From positions 61,722 through 125,721 of the forward strand of contig CAZFER010000008.1 in the NCBI GenBank assembly GCA_964517495.1: DNA of 64,000 nt, read 5' to 3'. This document shows, piece after piece, positions 55,218 through 62,526 of the stretch (positions are counted from its first letter, which is position 1; every line of letters begins with the position of its first letter). The notes under the pieces are model-generated. The model did not search any database and was not told the origin of the DNA. It saw only the letters and a list, made by a program, of their open reading frames with translations. The position numbers and the translations under genes are program-made. The stretch comes from CAZFER01 sp964517495. Its GTDB lineage: Bacteria > Hinthialibacterota > Hinthialibacteria > Hinthialibacterales > Hinthialibacteraceae.

Positions 55218-55652
55218 TTAAAGCGAGTAAGGTTTCGGATTATGAGCCTTGTGTGGATGGGAGTCACCACGGTAGACACGCAATTTCTTCAACATTTTAC
55301 GTCCCAACTTTGTTTTGGGGAGCATACCCCAAATGGCCTTTTGAACGACTTTTTCCGGTTTTTCATTGATGGCCTTTCGATAAACCATGCGTTTGAGTGA
55401 TCCGGGATACCGGCTATGATGAATTATCTCTTTTTGATCGATTTTCCGACCTGTGAGTATAATTTTGTCAGCATTGATAACAATGACATGATCGCCGGTA
55501 TCTTTAAAAGGCGTATAAATCGGTTTATGTTTTCCTGTTAATAAGGTGGCGACCTGGCTGGCCAAGCGGCCCAGAGCGACACCTGAGGCATCAACCAAAT
55601 GAAATTGATGTGTTTTTTGGATTTCTTCAGGGGTTGCTATGTGTGTTTTCAT
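55218..55652 (-). CDS. rplM: 50S ribosomal protein L13
   Basis: A 144-residue early-assembly protein of the large subunit. The motifs WHLVDA-like (FHLVDASGVALGRLASQVA), HVIVINADKIILTGRK and GMLPKTKLGRKMLKKLRVY are plain. I chose the ATG at 55652; an ATG four codons earlier lies on the ribosome binding site GGTGGA. The leader (55653-55800) shows no structure I can identify as an L13 autoregulatory site. Confidence 0.97.
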   Translation of the reverse strand: MKTHIATPEEIQKTHQFHLVDASGVALGRLASQVATLLTGKHKPIYTPFKDTGDHVIVINADKIILTGRKIDQKEIIHHSRYPGSLKRMVYRKAINEKPEKVVQKAIWGMLPKTKLGRKMLKKLRVYRGDSHPHKAHNPKPYSL

Positions 55653-55945
55653 GATTCCACCCATCTAATTTATTTCTTTACAGAATCTGGAATTTTATTT
55701 GGTAAATCCCAATAGGTCAAGGCCAGTATGGTTTTTGATTCAATTCTTTTTTTCAAGATGATGCTCAAACTCAATTAACTCAAGTGGAATTTCAAAATTT
55801 AGGCATAATAATATAAATTTGAGTATACGTATTTATAAAAGTGGGTGATTTTCACAAAACTTTGGAATATTTATTTGCTAAATTTAGTAAAACTCATTAA
55901 AATAGTTTTGCTCTAAAAAACATATCTAAACAAAGGGTGATAGGA

Positions 55946-56422
55946 ATGAGATCAAGGCGATGCGTCATCTGTGAAAAAATGAGAAGAATGGATGATAAAA
56001 GCGTCTCATGCCAGGAATGCGAAGAGAAGGAACTCGATATATTGATGGCAGTATATGCCTATATTCACTTGAGTGAAGATGAATTTGTCTCTGTAAACGA
56101 ACTGTTGGAAGAGATTGATCCAGTGAATGGTGTGGGGCTAAACCGAAAGTTTTTAAGCAGTTGGATTCGAAAAGATTGGCTTGAAAAAAATGATGTGGAT
56201 TGTGTACGAGTTCCTGAGCCAATTCAGGAAAGCCTGGATCAGGATGGTTTTGAATTAAAAACCACGGTGAGGGAAACCTTAAAACGAATACATGAGGGCA
56301 AGCCAGCTTATGATCCAGAAATTCTCAAAGATTTTAAAAACAAGGTCGAAAACGATGAGGAAAAACGAAAGCGCCAGGGAATGGTTTTTATTGAGAGATT
56401 AAAAACAAAAAAGAAACCCTGA
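55946..56422 (+). CDS. Small zinc-ribbon protein
   Basis: A 158-residue cytoplasmic protein. It opens with a zinc ribbon (RCVICEKMRRMDDKSVSCQEC), followed by a helical domain with a winged-helix flavour (EDEFVSVNELLEEIDPVNGVGLNRKFLSSWIRKDWLE), then a charged tail. The layout resembles YvyF-type proteins (zinc ribbon plus helices) and the protein at 49.1 kb. Neither DNA binding nor a flagellar role can be shown. GGG lies 7 nt upstream of the ATG. Confidence 0.6.
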   Translation: MRSRRCVICEKMRRMDDKSVSCQECEEKELDILMAVYAYIHLSEDEFVSVNELLEEIDPVNGVGLNRKFLSSWIRKDWLEKNDVDCVRVPEPIQESLDQDGFELKTTVRETLKRIHEGKPAYDPEILKDFKNKVENDEEKRKRQGMVFIERLKTKKKP

Positions 56423-56431
56423 ATGAATTCT

Positions 56432-57271
56432 TTATTCATCCGCAACATATTTTTTCACCAATAAAGCTTCCAGGGTATCGGCATAATCTTCATTCAGCTG
56501 CAGGTAGATTTCATTTTGCTTGGCGGGTGTATCAACGGCGAAAAATAAGGCATAAAGAGCAAATGGGATCAGTTGGGGATCAGGACTGTTTTGCATCCAC
56601 TGACGAATGTTTAATGCAGCCTGATCGTAGTTTTGCATGCGTATATTGGCGAATGCGCTTACTAATTCAATCGGTGTCTGAATGGGAGATTGTGAAGCCC
56701 CTATTTGCTGGGATAAAAATGAAAGCCGTGCGGAATCCTCCTGGATATGCGCCAAGTGTACTAAATTCAGGAACAAATCATTTTTCAAAAGTTTGGGATC
56801 CTCACCGATGGCACTAGCTTTCTCAGTGGCTTGAATTAGAGTTGGGGTTTTTGACCACATGAGGTGTTCAATATCTTCATCAATTCGCCCTCCACTCATC
56901 AAAATCAATGGGATAAGTTCGACCAATGCTTTTGCGGCCCAGGGCGAGTTCTCCCATTTTTCGATCATGGTTTGGTAATAACCGACAAGTGTTTCCAAAT
57001 CTTCTACATCCTGAGCGAGTTTGTAATATATTTCAGCAAGTGGTTCAATATAACCGGAACCGTTGATTATCCGATTTAACATCCTATCCACTTGCTCTTT
57101 TTCGCCAAGCAACAACAGCCGGCGCAGTTCCTCCAACGACCGGCGGGTGGTGGGATCAAGGGTGTCAAAACCTCGGTCCTGGGCATGGACTGTTTCATAA
57201 ATGGCTCGTTCGCCTGAAATTATCATTAATAAAGCAAGGCAAAGAAGGAATAACCAAGATTTACGCCACAA
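56432..57271 (-). CDS. Secreted helical-repeat protein
   Basis: A 279-residue exported protein with an N-terminal signal (LFLLCLALLMIISGERA). The rest is all helical, in pairs that look like degenerate TPR or HEAT repeats (DPTTRRSLEELRRLLLLGEKEQVDRML). The start is TTG at 57271, supported by AAAGGTG 8 nt upstream. It overlaps the end of miaB by 11 bp, so translation is coupled to it. Function is unknown. Confidence 0.65.
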   Translation of the reverse strand: MWRKSWLFLLCLALLMIISGERAIYETVHAQDRGFDTLDPTTRRSLEELRRLLLLGEKEQVDRMLNRIINGSGYIEPLAEIYYKLAQDVEDLETLVGYYQTMIEKWENSPWAAKALVELIPLILMSGGRIDEDIEHLMWSKTPTLIQATEKASAIGEDPKLLKNDLFLNLVHLAHIQEDSARLSFLSQQIGASQSPIQTPIELVSAFANIRMQNYDQAALNIRQWMQNSPDPQLIPFALYALFFAVDTPAKQNEIYLQLNEDYADTLEALLVKKYVADE

Positions 57272-58616
57272 TGCTTTTCACCTTTCTTTCCAGTGGAGTG
57301 CCATAAAGAGTGTACGATGATGCATCGGTTATGGTTACGGGAAAGATATCGCCAATTTCCATAGGACCATAATCGCCATAGAATTTTACTACACGGCTGG
57401 TTCTCATTCGTGTTTCGGTTACGTTGGTCTCTTTTTTGGGATCCCAGCCAATCCGTTCAACCATCACTTCGACGGTTTTATCGAAGAAAGCCTGGTTTTG
57501 CTCTTTGGCAATTTGATGTTGAAGTTTAATCAATTTATCCAAGCGTTGTGCTTTGGTAAAGTCATGCACCTGATCTTCCATCTCTGCGGCTGGTGTTCCC
57601 CGGCGTGGTGAATATTTAAACATAAAAGCCGCGTCAAAACGAACGGATTGCATTAAATCCAAGGTTTGCTGGAAGTCTTCGTCTGTTTCACCTGGGAATC
57701 CAACAATAACATCCGTGGTAACTGCAGGGGGGATGAGATGATCCTTGAATTGTTCTCTAAAGTATTGAATTCGATCAAGATACTCTTCGCGAGTGTAATT
57801 TCGCTCCATTCTATCAAGAATTCGATTTGACCCAGATTGCACGGGAAGGTGAAGCTGTTCGCACACATGGTCTAGCTCAGCTACCGCTTTTAACATTTCC
57901 GGGGTTGCGGAATTTGGATGGGAAGTGGCGAAGCGAATGCGTTCCAAGCCATTGATATTATTTACCATTTCCAACAATTTCGCAAAATCGATATCACCAT
58001 GGTGATAGGAATTGACGGTTTGGCCGATCAAGGTAATTTCCCTAAATCCTTTGTTTACAAGGATTTCGGCTTCTTGCAAGATGATGCGGGGATCTCGAGA
58101 ACGCTCAGCACCGCGGGTGTAGGGAACGATGCAGAATGAGCATTTTTTATCACATCCCTTCATGATGGATAAAAATCGGGGATAGCGAACCGCTTCAGCC
58201 TCTGTGGGATAGACCTGGTCGACTTCATCCTGAATTCCACTCAAGTTGAGAACCGGACCTTTTCCATGCTCCAAGTCGTCAACCAGCTGGGCAACCGAGC
58301 CAATCGCCCCTGGTCCCATTACTAAATCAAGATGGGGAATAGCCTTGATAAGGCGTTCACCCTCTTTTTGCCCCATACAACCACATATCCCTAAAAACTT
58401 TAAACTTCCCTTGTTTTTATATTTCTTCAGCTGGCCTGCCCGGCCTCGGACACGCTGCTCAGCGCCTTCCCGAATCGCACAGGTGTTAAGTAAAATCAAT
58501 TCCGCTTCATCCAGATTGGATGTAGGGCTATGGCCAGCGCTATTGAGCAATCCGCTCAATGATTCCGTGTCATAAACGTTCATTTGACAACCGAACGTTT
58601 GGATAAAGTACTTCAT
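57261..58616 (-). CDS. miaB: tRNA-2-methylthio-N6-dimethylallyladenosine synthase
   Basis: A 451-residue radical-SAM methylthiotransferase that completes ms2i6A37 on tRNA after MiaA. The N-terminal MTTase domain has cysteines at 10, 46 and 80 for the second cluster (FGCQMNVYDTE, LNTCAIRE, GCMGQ). The radical-SAM cluster is C155-x3-C159-x2-C162 (GCDKKCSFCIVPYTRG). The C-terminal TRAM domain (about 375-440) binds tRNA. All catalytic cysteines are present. The gene is 11 bp overlapped with the helical-repeat protein downstream. Confidence 0.96.
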   Translation of the reverse strand: MKYFIQTFGCQMNVYDTESLSGLLNSAGHSPTSNLDEAELILLNTCAIREGAEQRVRGRAGQLKKYKNKGSLKFLGICGCMGQKEGERLIKAIPHLDLVMGPGAIGSVAQLVDDLEHGKGPVLNLSGIQDEVDQVYPTEAEAVRYPRFLSIMKGCDKKCSFCIVPYTRGAERSRDPRIILQEAEILVNKGFREITLIGQTVNSYHHGDIDFAKLLEMVNNINGLERIRFATSHPNSATPEMLKAVAELDHVCEQLHLPVQSGSNRILDRMERNYTREEYLDRIQYFREQFKDHLIPPAVTTDVIVGFPGETDEDFQQTLDLMQSVRFDAAFMFKYSPRRGTPAAEMEDQVHDFTKAQRLDKLIKLQHQIAKEQNQAFFDKTVEVMVERIGWDPKKETNVTETRMRTSRVVKFYGDYGPMEIGDIFPVTITDASSYTLYGTPLERKVKSIVA

Positions 58617-58650
58617 GGTTTATTTCCGGCTTCCCAAATTGTATTGTGTC

Positions 58651-58700
58651 AACCTTCCCCTGGTTCTTCCCAATCTTGGGAGGGGAATGGAAATTCAAAT
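58651..58700. repeat. Dispersed palindromic repeat (copy D)
   Basis: AACCTTCCCCTGGTTCTTCC followed by CAATCTTGGGAGGGGAATGG. The second half matches the right arm of copy A (TCTTGGGAGGGGAATGG) and the similarity continues into the flank (TTCAAAT). Confidence 0.75.
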
Positions 58701-58833
58701 AGTTGAATTTTTACTCTTCTTTTTTGATAGTTCAAAATTAAAAGTATATATCATCCATATATATTTTTAATCCCATTCAAGCTAAAATGAATGGCGTTGT
58801 TTGTTAAGCGCACTGAAAACCCGGGAGGAGTAA

Positions 58834-58869
58834 ATGGCTGATTGGTTTAACCTAAGATATGAAGGGTAA
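58834..58869 (+). CDS. 11-codon mini-ORF with a canonical ribosome binding site
   Basis: GGAGGAG lies 3 nt before an ATG that opens an 11-codon frame (MADWFNLRYEG) ending in TAA at 58867-58869. The methyltransferase ATG follows 14 nt later in another frame and has no ribosome binding site of its own, which suggests a leader peptide with re-initiation. It could instead be the true start of an older, now frameshifted gene. Confidence 0.4.
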   Translation: MADWFNLRYEG

Positions 58870-58883
58870 CCTCTTGGCTACAT

Positions 58884-59615
58884 ATGCGGTTTATGAATCA
58901 AAAAACCTTTCAATATGATCCCAAAGGACATTCCAGGCATTTGTATCACAGCCGGCATCGAATCATGAATTGGGTACATGGCGCCCACATTCGTGAAGCG
59001 CTGGCACATGCCGGTTTGGACTCTGAACGATCGATTTTGGATGCGGGTTGCTCGGATGGAGAATTACTGGTGCGGGCAAATGGGAATTATTCATTTGCCG
59101 TGGGGGCTGACCATAATCTCCAGTCTTTGCAAACCCTTTTAGAACGGATGAATTCAGATACCAATTTTTTATGCCTTCAAAGTGATATCCGGAATTTGCC
59201 CTTTCAGCAGGAATCGTTTAATGTGATATGCTGCCTGGAAACCCTCGAACACGTGGATGGCGAACAACAGGCCATTAAAGAACTGAAGCGGGTATTGAAA
59301 AAAGAAGGGACATTAATTGTCTCTGTTCCCATTGAACTTGGCCTATCCATTTTGCTAAAACAAGGTGTCTCCACTTTATGTTTTGGTGGATATCGCGGAT
59401 CGTATAGCTGGGGTGAATTATGGAACGCCACGATTGGCAATTTGGATAAAATTGAACGCCCCAGTTTTTCTCAACATAAAGGGTTTGATTATCGTCAAAC
59501 CCTGGCTTTTATTAAAGAAGAGTTTACCAACGTACATTGTGTTGGGCTGCCATTTCGCTGGTTTGGTGCCTACTTCAACACTCAGTTTATGATGATCGCA
59601 AAAGAAAAGAGATAA
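58884..59615 (+). CDS. Class I SAM-dependent methyltransferase
   Basis: A 243-residue enzyme with the Rossmann motifs of class I methyltransferases: motif I ILDAGCSDGELLVRA, an acidic residue ending strand 2 (AVGADHN), motif IV-like NVICCLETLEHVDGEQQAIKELKRVLKKEGTLIVSVP. The C-terminal part may bind substrate; the substrate is unknown. It precedes the sulfatase gene by 11 bp, and both are read rightwards. Its own ribosome binding site is poor; see the mini-ORF. Confidence 0.85.
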   Translation: MRFMNQKTFQYDPKGHSRHLYHSRHRIMNWVHGAHIREALAHAGLDSERSILDAGCSDGELLVRANGNYSFAVGADHNLQSLQTLLERMNSDTNFLCLQSDIRNLPFQQESFNVICCLETLEHVDGEQQAIKELKRVLKKEGTLIVSVPIELGLSILLKQGVSTLCFGGYRGSYSWGELWNATIGNLDKIERPSFSQHKGFDYRQTLAFIKEEFTNVHCVGLPFRWFGAYFNTQFMMIAKEKR

Positions 59616-59626
59616 GGAGAATGGTG

Positions 59627-61072
59627 ATGAATCATACCTCAAAACTCAATCGACGGAATGCACTGAAAAATTTAATGTTTACCACGGCCACGTGTGCTCT
59701 TCCCGCCATTTCAATGGGAAAGGAATCCAAAAAGCCCAATGTATTATTCATCGCTGTGGATGACTTGCGCCCGCAGTTAGGGTGCTATGGGCACAAGCAA
59801 ATGCACTCACCCAATATCGACAGGCTCGCTGGCCAAAGCATTCAGTTCAATCGCAGTTTTTGCAATGTTCCAGTGTGTGGAGCCTCCCGTGCCAGTTTGA
59901 TGACCGGAAGCCGGCCCACGCGAAACCGTTTTTTAGGCTATAGCACGTGGGCTGAAAAGGATCTGCCTGGTGTGACAACTCTTCCCGAGCATTTTAAGAA
60001 ACATGGGTATCACACCATATCGAATGGAAAGATTTTTCATCATCAAAACGACTGCCGGGAAGGATGGAGCGAAGCACCCTGGAAGCCGAGAAATGAGGAA
60101 GGAAATTGGCGGGATTACCAATTGGAAGAAAACAAGAAACTTGAAGCAAATGATTCAAGCAGCCGTGGGCCTGCTTATGAGAAAGCCGATGTGCCGGATG
60201 AAGCCTATTTTGATGGGAAAATAATGAAGAAATCCGTATCGGACCTGCGCCGCTTGGCTAAAAAAGATGAACCTTTCTTTTTAGCCGTTGGTTTTTTAAA
60301 GCCTCATTTGCCCTTTAATGCGCCTTCCAAGTACTGGGATTTGTATGAGCGGGATAAAATCGATATGGCTGATAATCCCTTCCGCCCGAAAAATGCACCC
60401 GATGCCGCCATGCACAATTGGGGAGAGTTAAGGAACTATTATGATATTCCTCAAAAAGGATCATTATCAGATGAGAAGGCTCGAACCCTAGTGCATGGCT
60501 ATTATGCGTGTGTAAGTTATACCGATGCCATGATCGGAAAACTGATGGATGAGCTCAATGCGCTCAATTTAAAGGATAATACCATTATTATATTGTGGGG
60601 GGATCATGGATGGAATTTGCGCGAACATGGCTTGTGGTGCAAGCACTGTAACTTTAAAACCTCACTTCAAGCTCCCCTTATGGTCAGCGCACCAGGGATG
60701 AAACAAGGGATTCAAACCGATGCATTAACTGAATTTGTTGATATTTATCCCTCCTTATGTGAATTATGTGAATTGCCATTACCGGAACATCTTGATGGTA
60801 AAAGTTTTGTCCCTCTGCTGAAAAACCCTGACCAGGAATGGAAAAAAGCTGTTTTTAGCCGGTTTTACGCTGGCGATTCAGTTAAGACAGACCGATATCT
60901 TTATACTGAGTGGCGAGACAAGAAGGGGGACGTGTATGCCCGAATGCTCTATGACCACAAAAATGATCCCAAAGAAAATGTCAATATTGCCGAAAAACCG
61001 GAAAACAAGGCGTTGGTGGGTCGATTGAGCAACCTATTGAAAAAGCAGATTCAGAAATCATTAAAAAAATAG
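59627..61072 (+). CDS. Sulfatase, iduronate-2-sulfatase-like
   Basis: A 481-residue type I sulfatase. A Tat-like leader (LNRRNALKNLMFTTATCALPA) is followed by PNVLFIAVDDLRPQLGCYGH with the metal-binding Asp pair (45-46). The formylglycine site is Cys84 in VCGASRASLMTGSRP (C-x-A-S-R). GFLKPHLPF and LWGDHGWNLREHGLWCKHC supply further active-site residues, in an order close to iduronate-2-sulfatases. The likely substrate is a sulfated polysaccharide. An anaerobic or FGE-type maturase is required and none is nearby. I chose the ATG at 59627, with AAGGAG 7 nt upstream. Confidence 0.92.
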   Translation: MNHTSKLNRRNALKNLMFTTATCALPAISMGKESKKPNVLFIAVDDLRPQLGCYGHKQMHSPNIDRLAGQSIQFNRSFCNVPVCGASRASLMTGSRPTRNRFLGYSTWAEKDLPGVTTLPEHFKKHGYHTISNGKIFHHQNDCREGWSEAPWKPRNEEGNWRDYQLEENKKLEANDSSSRGPAYEKADVPDEAYFDGKIMKKSVSDLRRLAKKDEPFFLAVGFLKPHLPFNAPSKYWDLYERDKIDMADNPFRPKNAPDAAMHNWGELRNYYDIPQKGSLSDEKARTLVHGYYACVSYTDAMIGKLMDELNALNLKDNTIIILWGDHGWNLREHGLWCKHCNFKTSLQAPLMVSAPGMKQGIQTDALTEFVDIYPSLCELCELPLPEHLDGKSFVPLLKNPDQEWKKAVFSRFYAGDSVKTDRYLYTEWRDKKGDVYARMLYDHKNDPKENVNIAEKPENKALVGRLSNLLKKQIQKSLKK

Positions 61073-61170
61073 GAAAAACTTGAAAGTAAGCTTGACTCTC
61101 CCCTAAGGGCAAACCGTAAAGTAACTCTCAAACCCTTGATCTGATTATCAGCAGGGATAAGGAGGCCATC

Positions 61171-61641
61171 ATGGCGCAAGCAAAACAAAGTTTTGAGGTT
61201 GAAGAGAAGAGCGTGGAAGAAATGGTGGTAGCGAGTATTCGCTACAAAGGGCGATATGATGAGTGTGGTAAGGCGTATTCCAGGATATGCCGAAGTTACG
61301 GGCGATTTGTTGCTGGAAAACCGCTTAATCTTTACTACGATCCGGAATACAAAGAAGATGATGCCGATATCGAATCATGTATTCCCATCAAACCAACGGA
61401 TAAAACCGTGGAAGGCATCACCATCCGAACCTTACCCGCTGGACGATGCATAAGTTTAATTCATCAAGGACCTTACGATCAATTAGGGCGTTCGTATGAG
61501 ACGGTATTATCTTATATCAAGGAAAAAGACCTGGAGACGGAAATTCCTTCGCGAGAAATATACATCAAAGGCCCCGGCATTATCTTCCGGGGGAATCCCC
61601 AGAAATATTTGACCGAGATTCAGATGTTTATAAAGGGGTAA
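61171..61641 (+). CDS. GyrI-like small-molecule-binding protein
   Basis: A 156-residue protein with the AraC effector-binding (SHS2/GyrI) fold: VEEMVVASIRYKGRYDECGKAYSRICR at the start, and later IRTLPAGRCISLIHQGPYDQLGRSYETVLSYI. The conserved Glu of the ligand pocket is probably in the final TEIQMFI. Solo GyrI-like proteins act as drug-binding or hydrolase-like proteins. AAGGAGG lies 7 nt before the ATG. No transporter or regulator is adjacent. Confidence 0.82.
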   Translation: MAQAKQSFEVEEKSVEEMVVASIRYKGRYDECGKAYSRICRSYGRFVAGKPLNLYYDPEYKEDDADIESCIPIKPTDKTVEGITIRTLPAGRCISLIHQGPYDQLGRSYETVLSYIKEKDLETEIPSREIYIKGPGIIFRGNPQKYLTEIQMFIKG

Positions 61642-61958
61642 TTTGAATAAAATAATGGGTTTTTGATAAATGATTCAAAATTAAACCAAGCGTTTACTCC
61701 CAATACAATAGAGGGATCAGTAATTCCAATATAGACACATTAAATTTGAATGTGTATAATACACACAGAATGGATAGTCGTGAAATAATCAAAAAATTAC
61801 GGGTGGATGGGGTATCTTCATCATTCGAAAGGTGATCATCACCAATTCAAACATCCCTTCAAACAAGGTAAAGTGACTGTTTCGCATCCAAAAAAGAATA
61901 TTCCAATTGGCACATTGTGAAGTATTTTTCGGCAAGCAGGATGGGATTGGAGGGAAAA
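61642..61958. other. Spacer filled mostly by the broken hicA
   Basis: No intact gene. It contains the promoter and operator (61732-61765) and the hicA pseudogene that starts at 61770. Confidence 0.7.
61732..61765 (+). promoter_or_regulatory. Promoter and operator of the hicAB locus
   Basis: TAGACA (61732-61737), a 17-bp spacer and a perfect TATAAT (61755-61760). A 15-bp palindrome, TGTGTATAATACACA (61751-61765), covers the -10 box, just where an antitoxin with a ribbon-helix-helix domain would bind. The hicA ATG is 4 bp downstream. Confidence 0.75.
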
Positions 61959-61962
61959 ATGA
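61770..61962 (+). pseudogene. hicA: HicA mRNA-interferase toxin, frameshifted and interrupted by a stop
   Basis: Reading from the ATG gives MDSREIIKKLRVDG; one extra G in the run at 61809-61812 then breaks the frame. In the +1 frame the family core continues: YLHHSKGDHHQFKHPFKQGK with the catalytic His of HicA, then VTVSHPKKNIPIGTL. A TGA at 61918-61920 takes the place of an Arg codon (CGA in a typical homologue), after which the frame would read SIFRQAG to the natural stop that overlaps hicB (ATGA). Two separate lesions make a functional toxin unlikely. Confidence 0.85.
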
Positions 61963-62370
61963 GATATCCTATTGTTATTCATAAAGATTCACATTCTGAT
62001 TATGGAGTCACTATTCCAGACTTACCAGGCTGTTTTTCTGTAGGATCAACCATAGAGGAAGCAATTAATATGGCACAAGAAGCAGCCGAGTGCCATATTG
62101 AAGGCATATTAATTGATTCTGAACCTTATACCTACTCCCAACAACATTGAAGTTCATAAAGATAATCCGGATTATAAAGATGGAATTTGGGCACTGGTGG
62201 ACGTGGATTTCACAAAACTTTCGTTAAAAACCAAACGGATTAATATAACCATGCCGGAAAGATTGATCAGGACAGTTGATCAATATGCCAAACGGCATGG
62301 TTCAACACGTTCAAGTCTCTTATCACAAGCCATAACTGAATTTATGGATGCACATCCTCTTAGCCATTAA
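61959..62370 (+). pseudogene. hicB: HicB antitoxin, frameshifted
   Basis: The ATG at 61959, with GGAGG 6 nt upstream, gives the HicB N-terminal domain MRYPIVIHKDSHSDYGVTIP. At 62126-62127 one extra T shifts the frame; without it the chain would continue EPIPTPNNIEVHKDNPDYKDG. The +1 frame to 62370 encodes the ribbon-helix-helix DNA-binding domain (KRINITMPERLIRTVDQYA). As it stands the antitoxin is cut at about 64 residues and loses its DNA-binding half. Sequencing error is possible for one lesion, less so for the three seen in the pair. Confidence 0.85.
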
Positions 62371-62399
62371 AAAAGGATGAAAATAGTATAAAATGTTAT

Positions 62400-62445
62400 T
62401 CCCGTCTTTATCTGTGGTTTTTTGTTAGAATTCGGTTAGACGGGA
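62400..62445 (+). other. Leader hairpin upstream of the speD-speE fusion
   Basis: TCCCGTCT (62400-62407) pairs perfectly with AGACGGGA (62438-62445) around a 30-nt loop rich in T. It lies 80 bp before the start codon. It could be part of a leader that senses polyamine or of an attenuator; no known riboswitch consensus was recognised. Confidence 0.4.
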
Positions 62446-62526
62446 CAGGGGTACTGATTACTCATTTTTTTGTTGATACCATATTTCTGCAAATCAAAAG
62501 ACTTTATTAAAGGTAAGGATGATTGA

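Noticed and set aside
61917..61959. Earlier GTG start for the HicB part (61917)
   Set aside because: It lies over the end of hicA and has no ribosome binding site, whereas the ATG at 61959 has GGAGG and makes the usual ATGA overlap.
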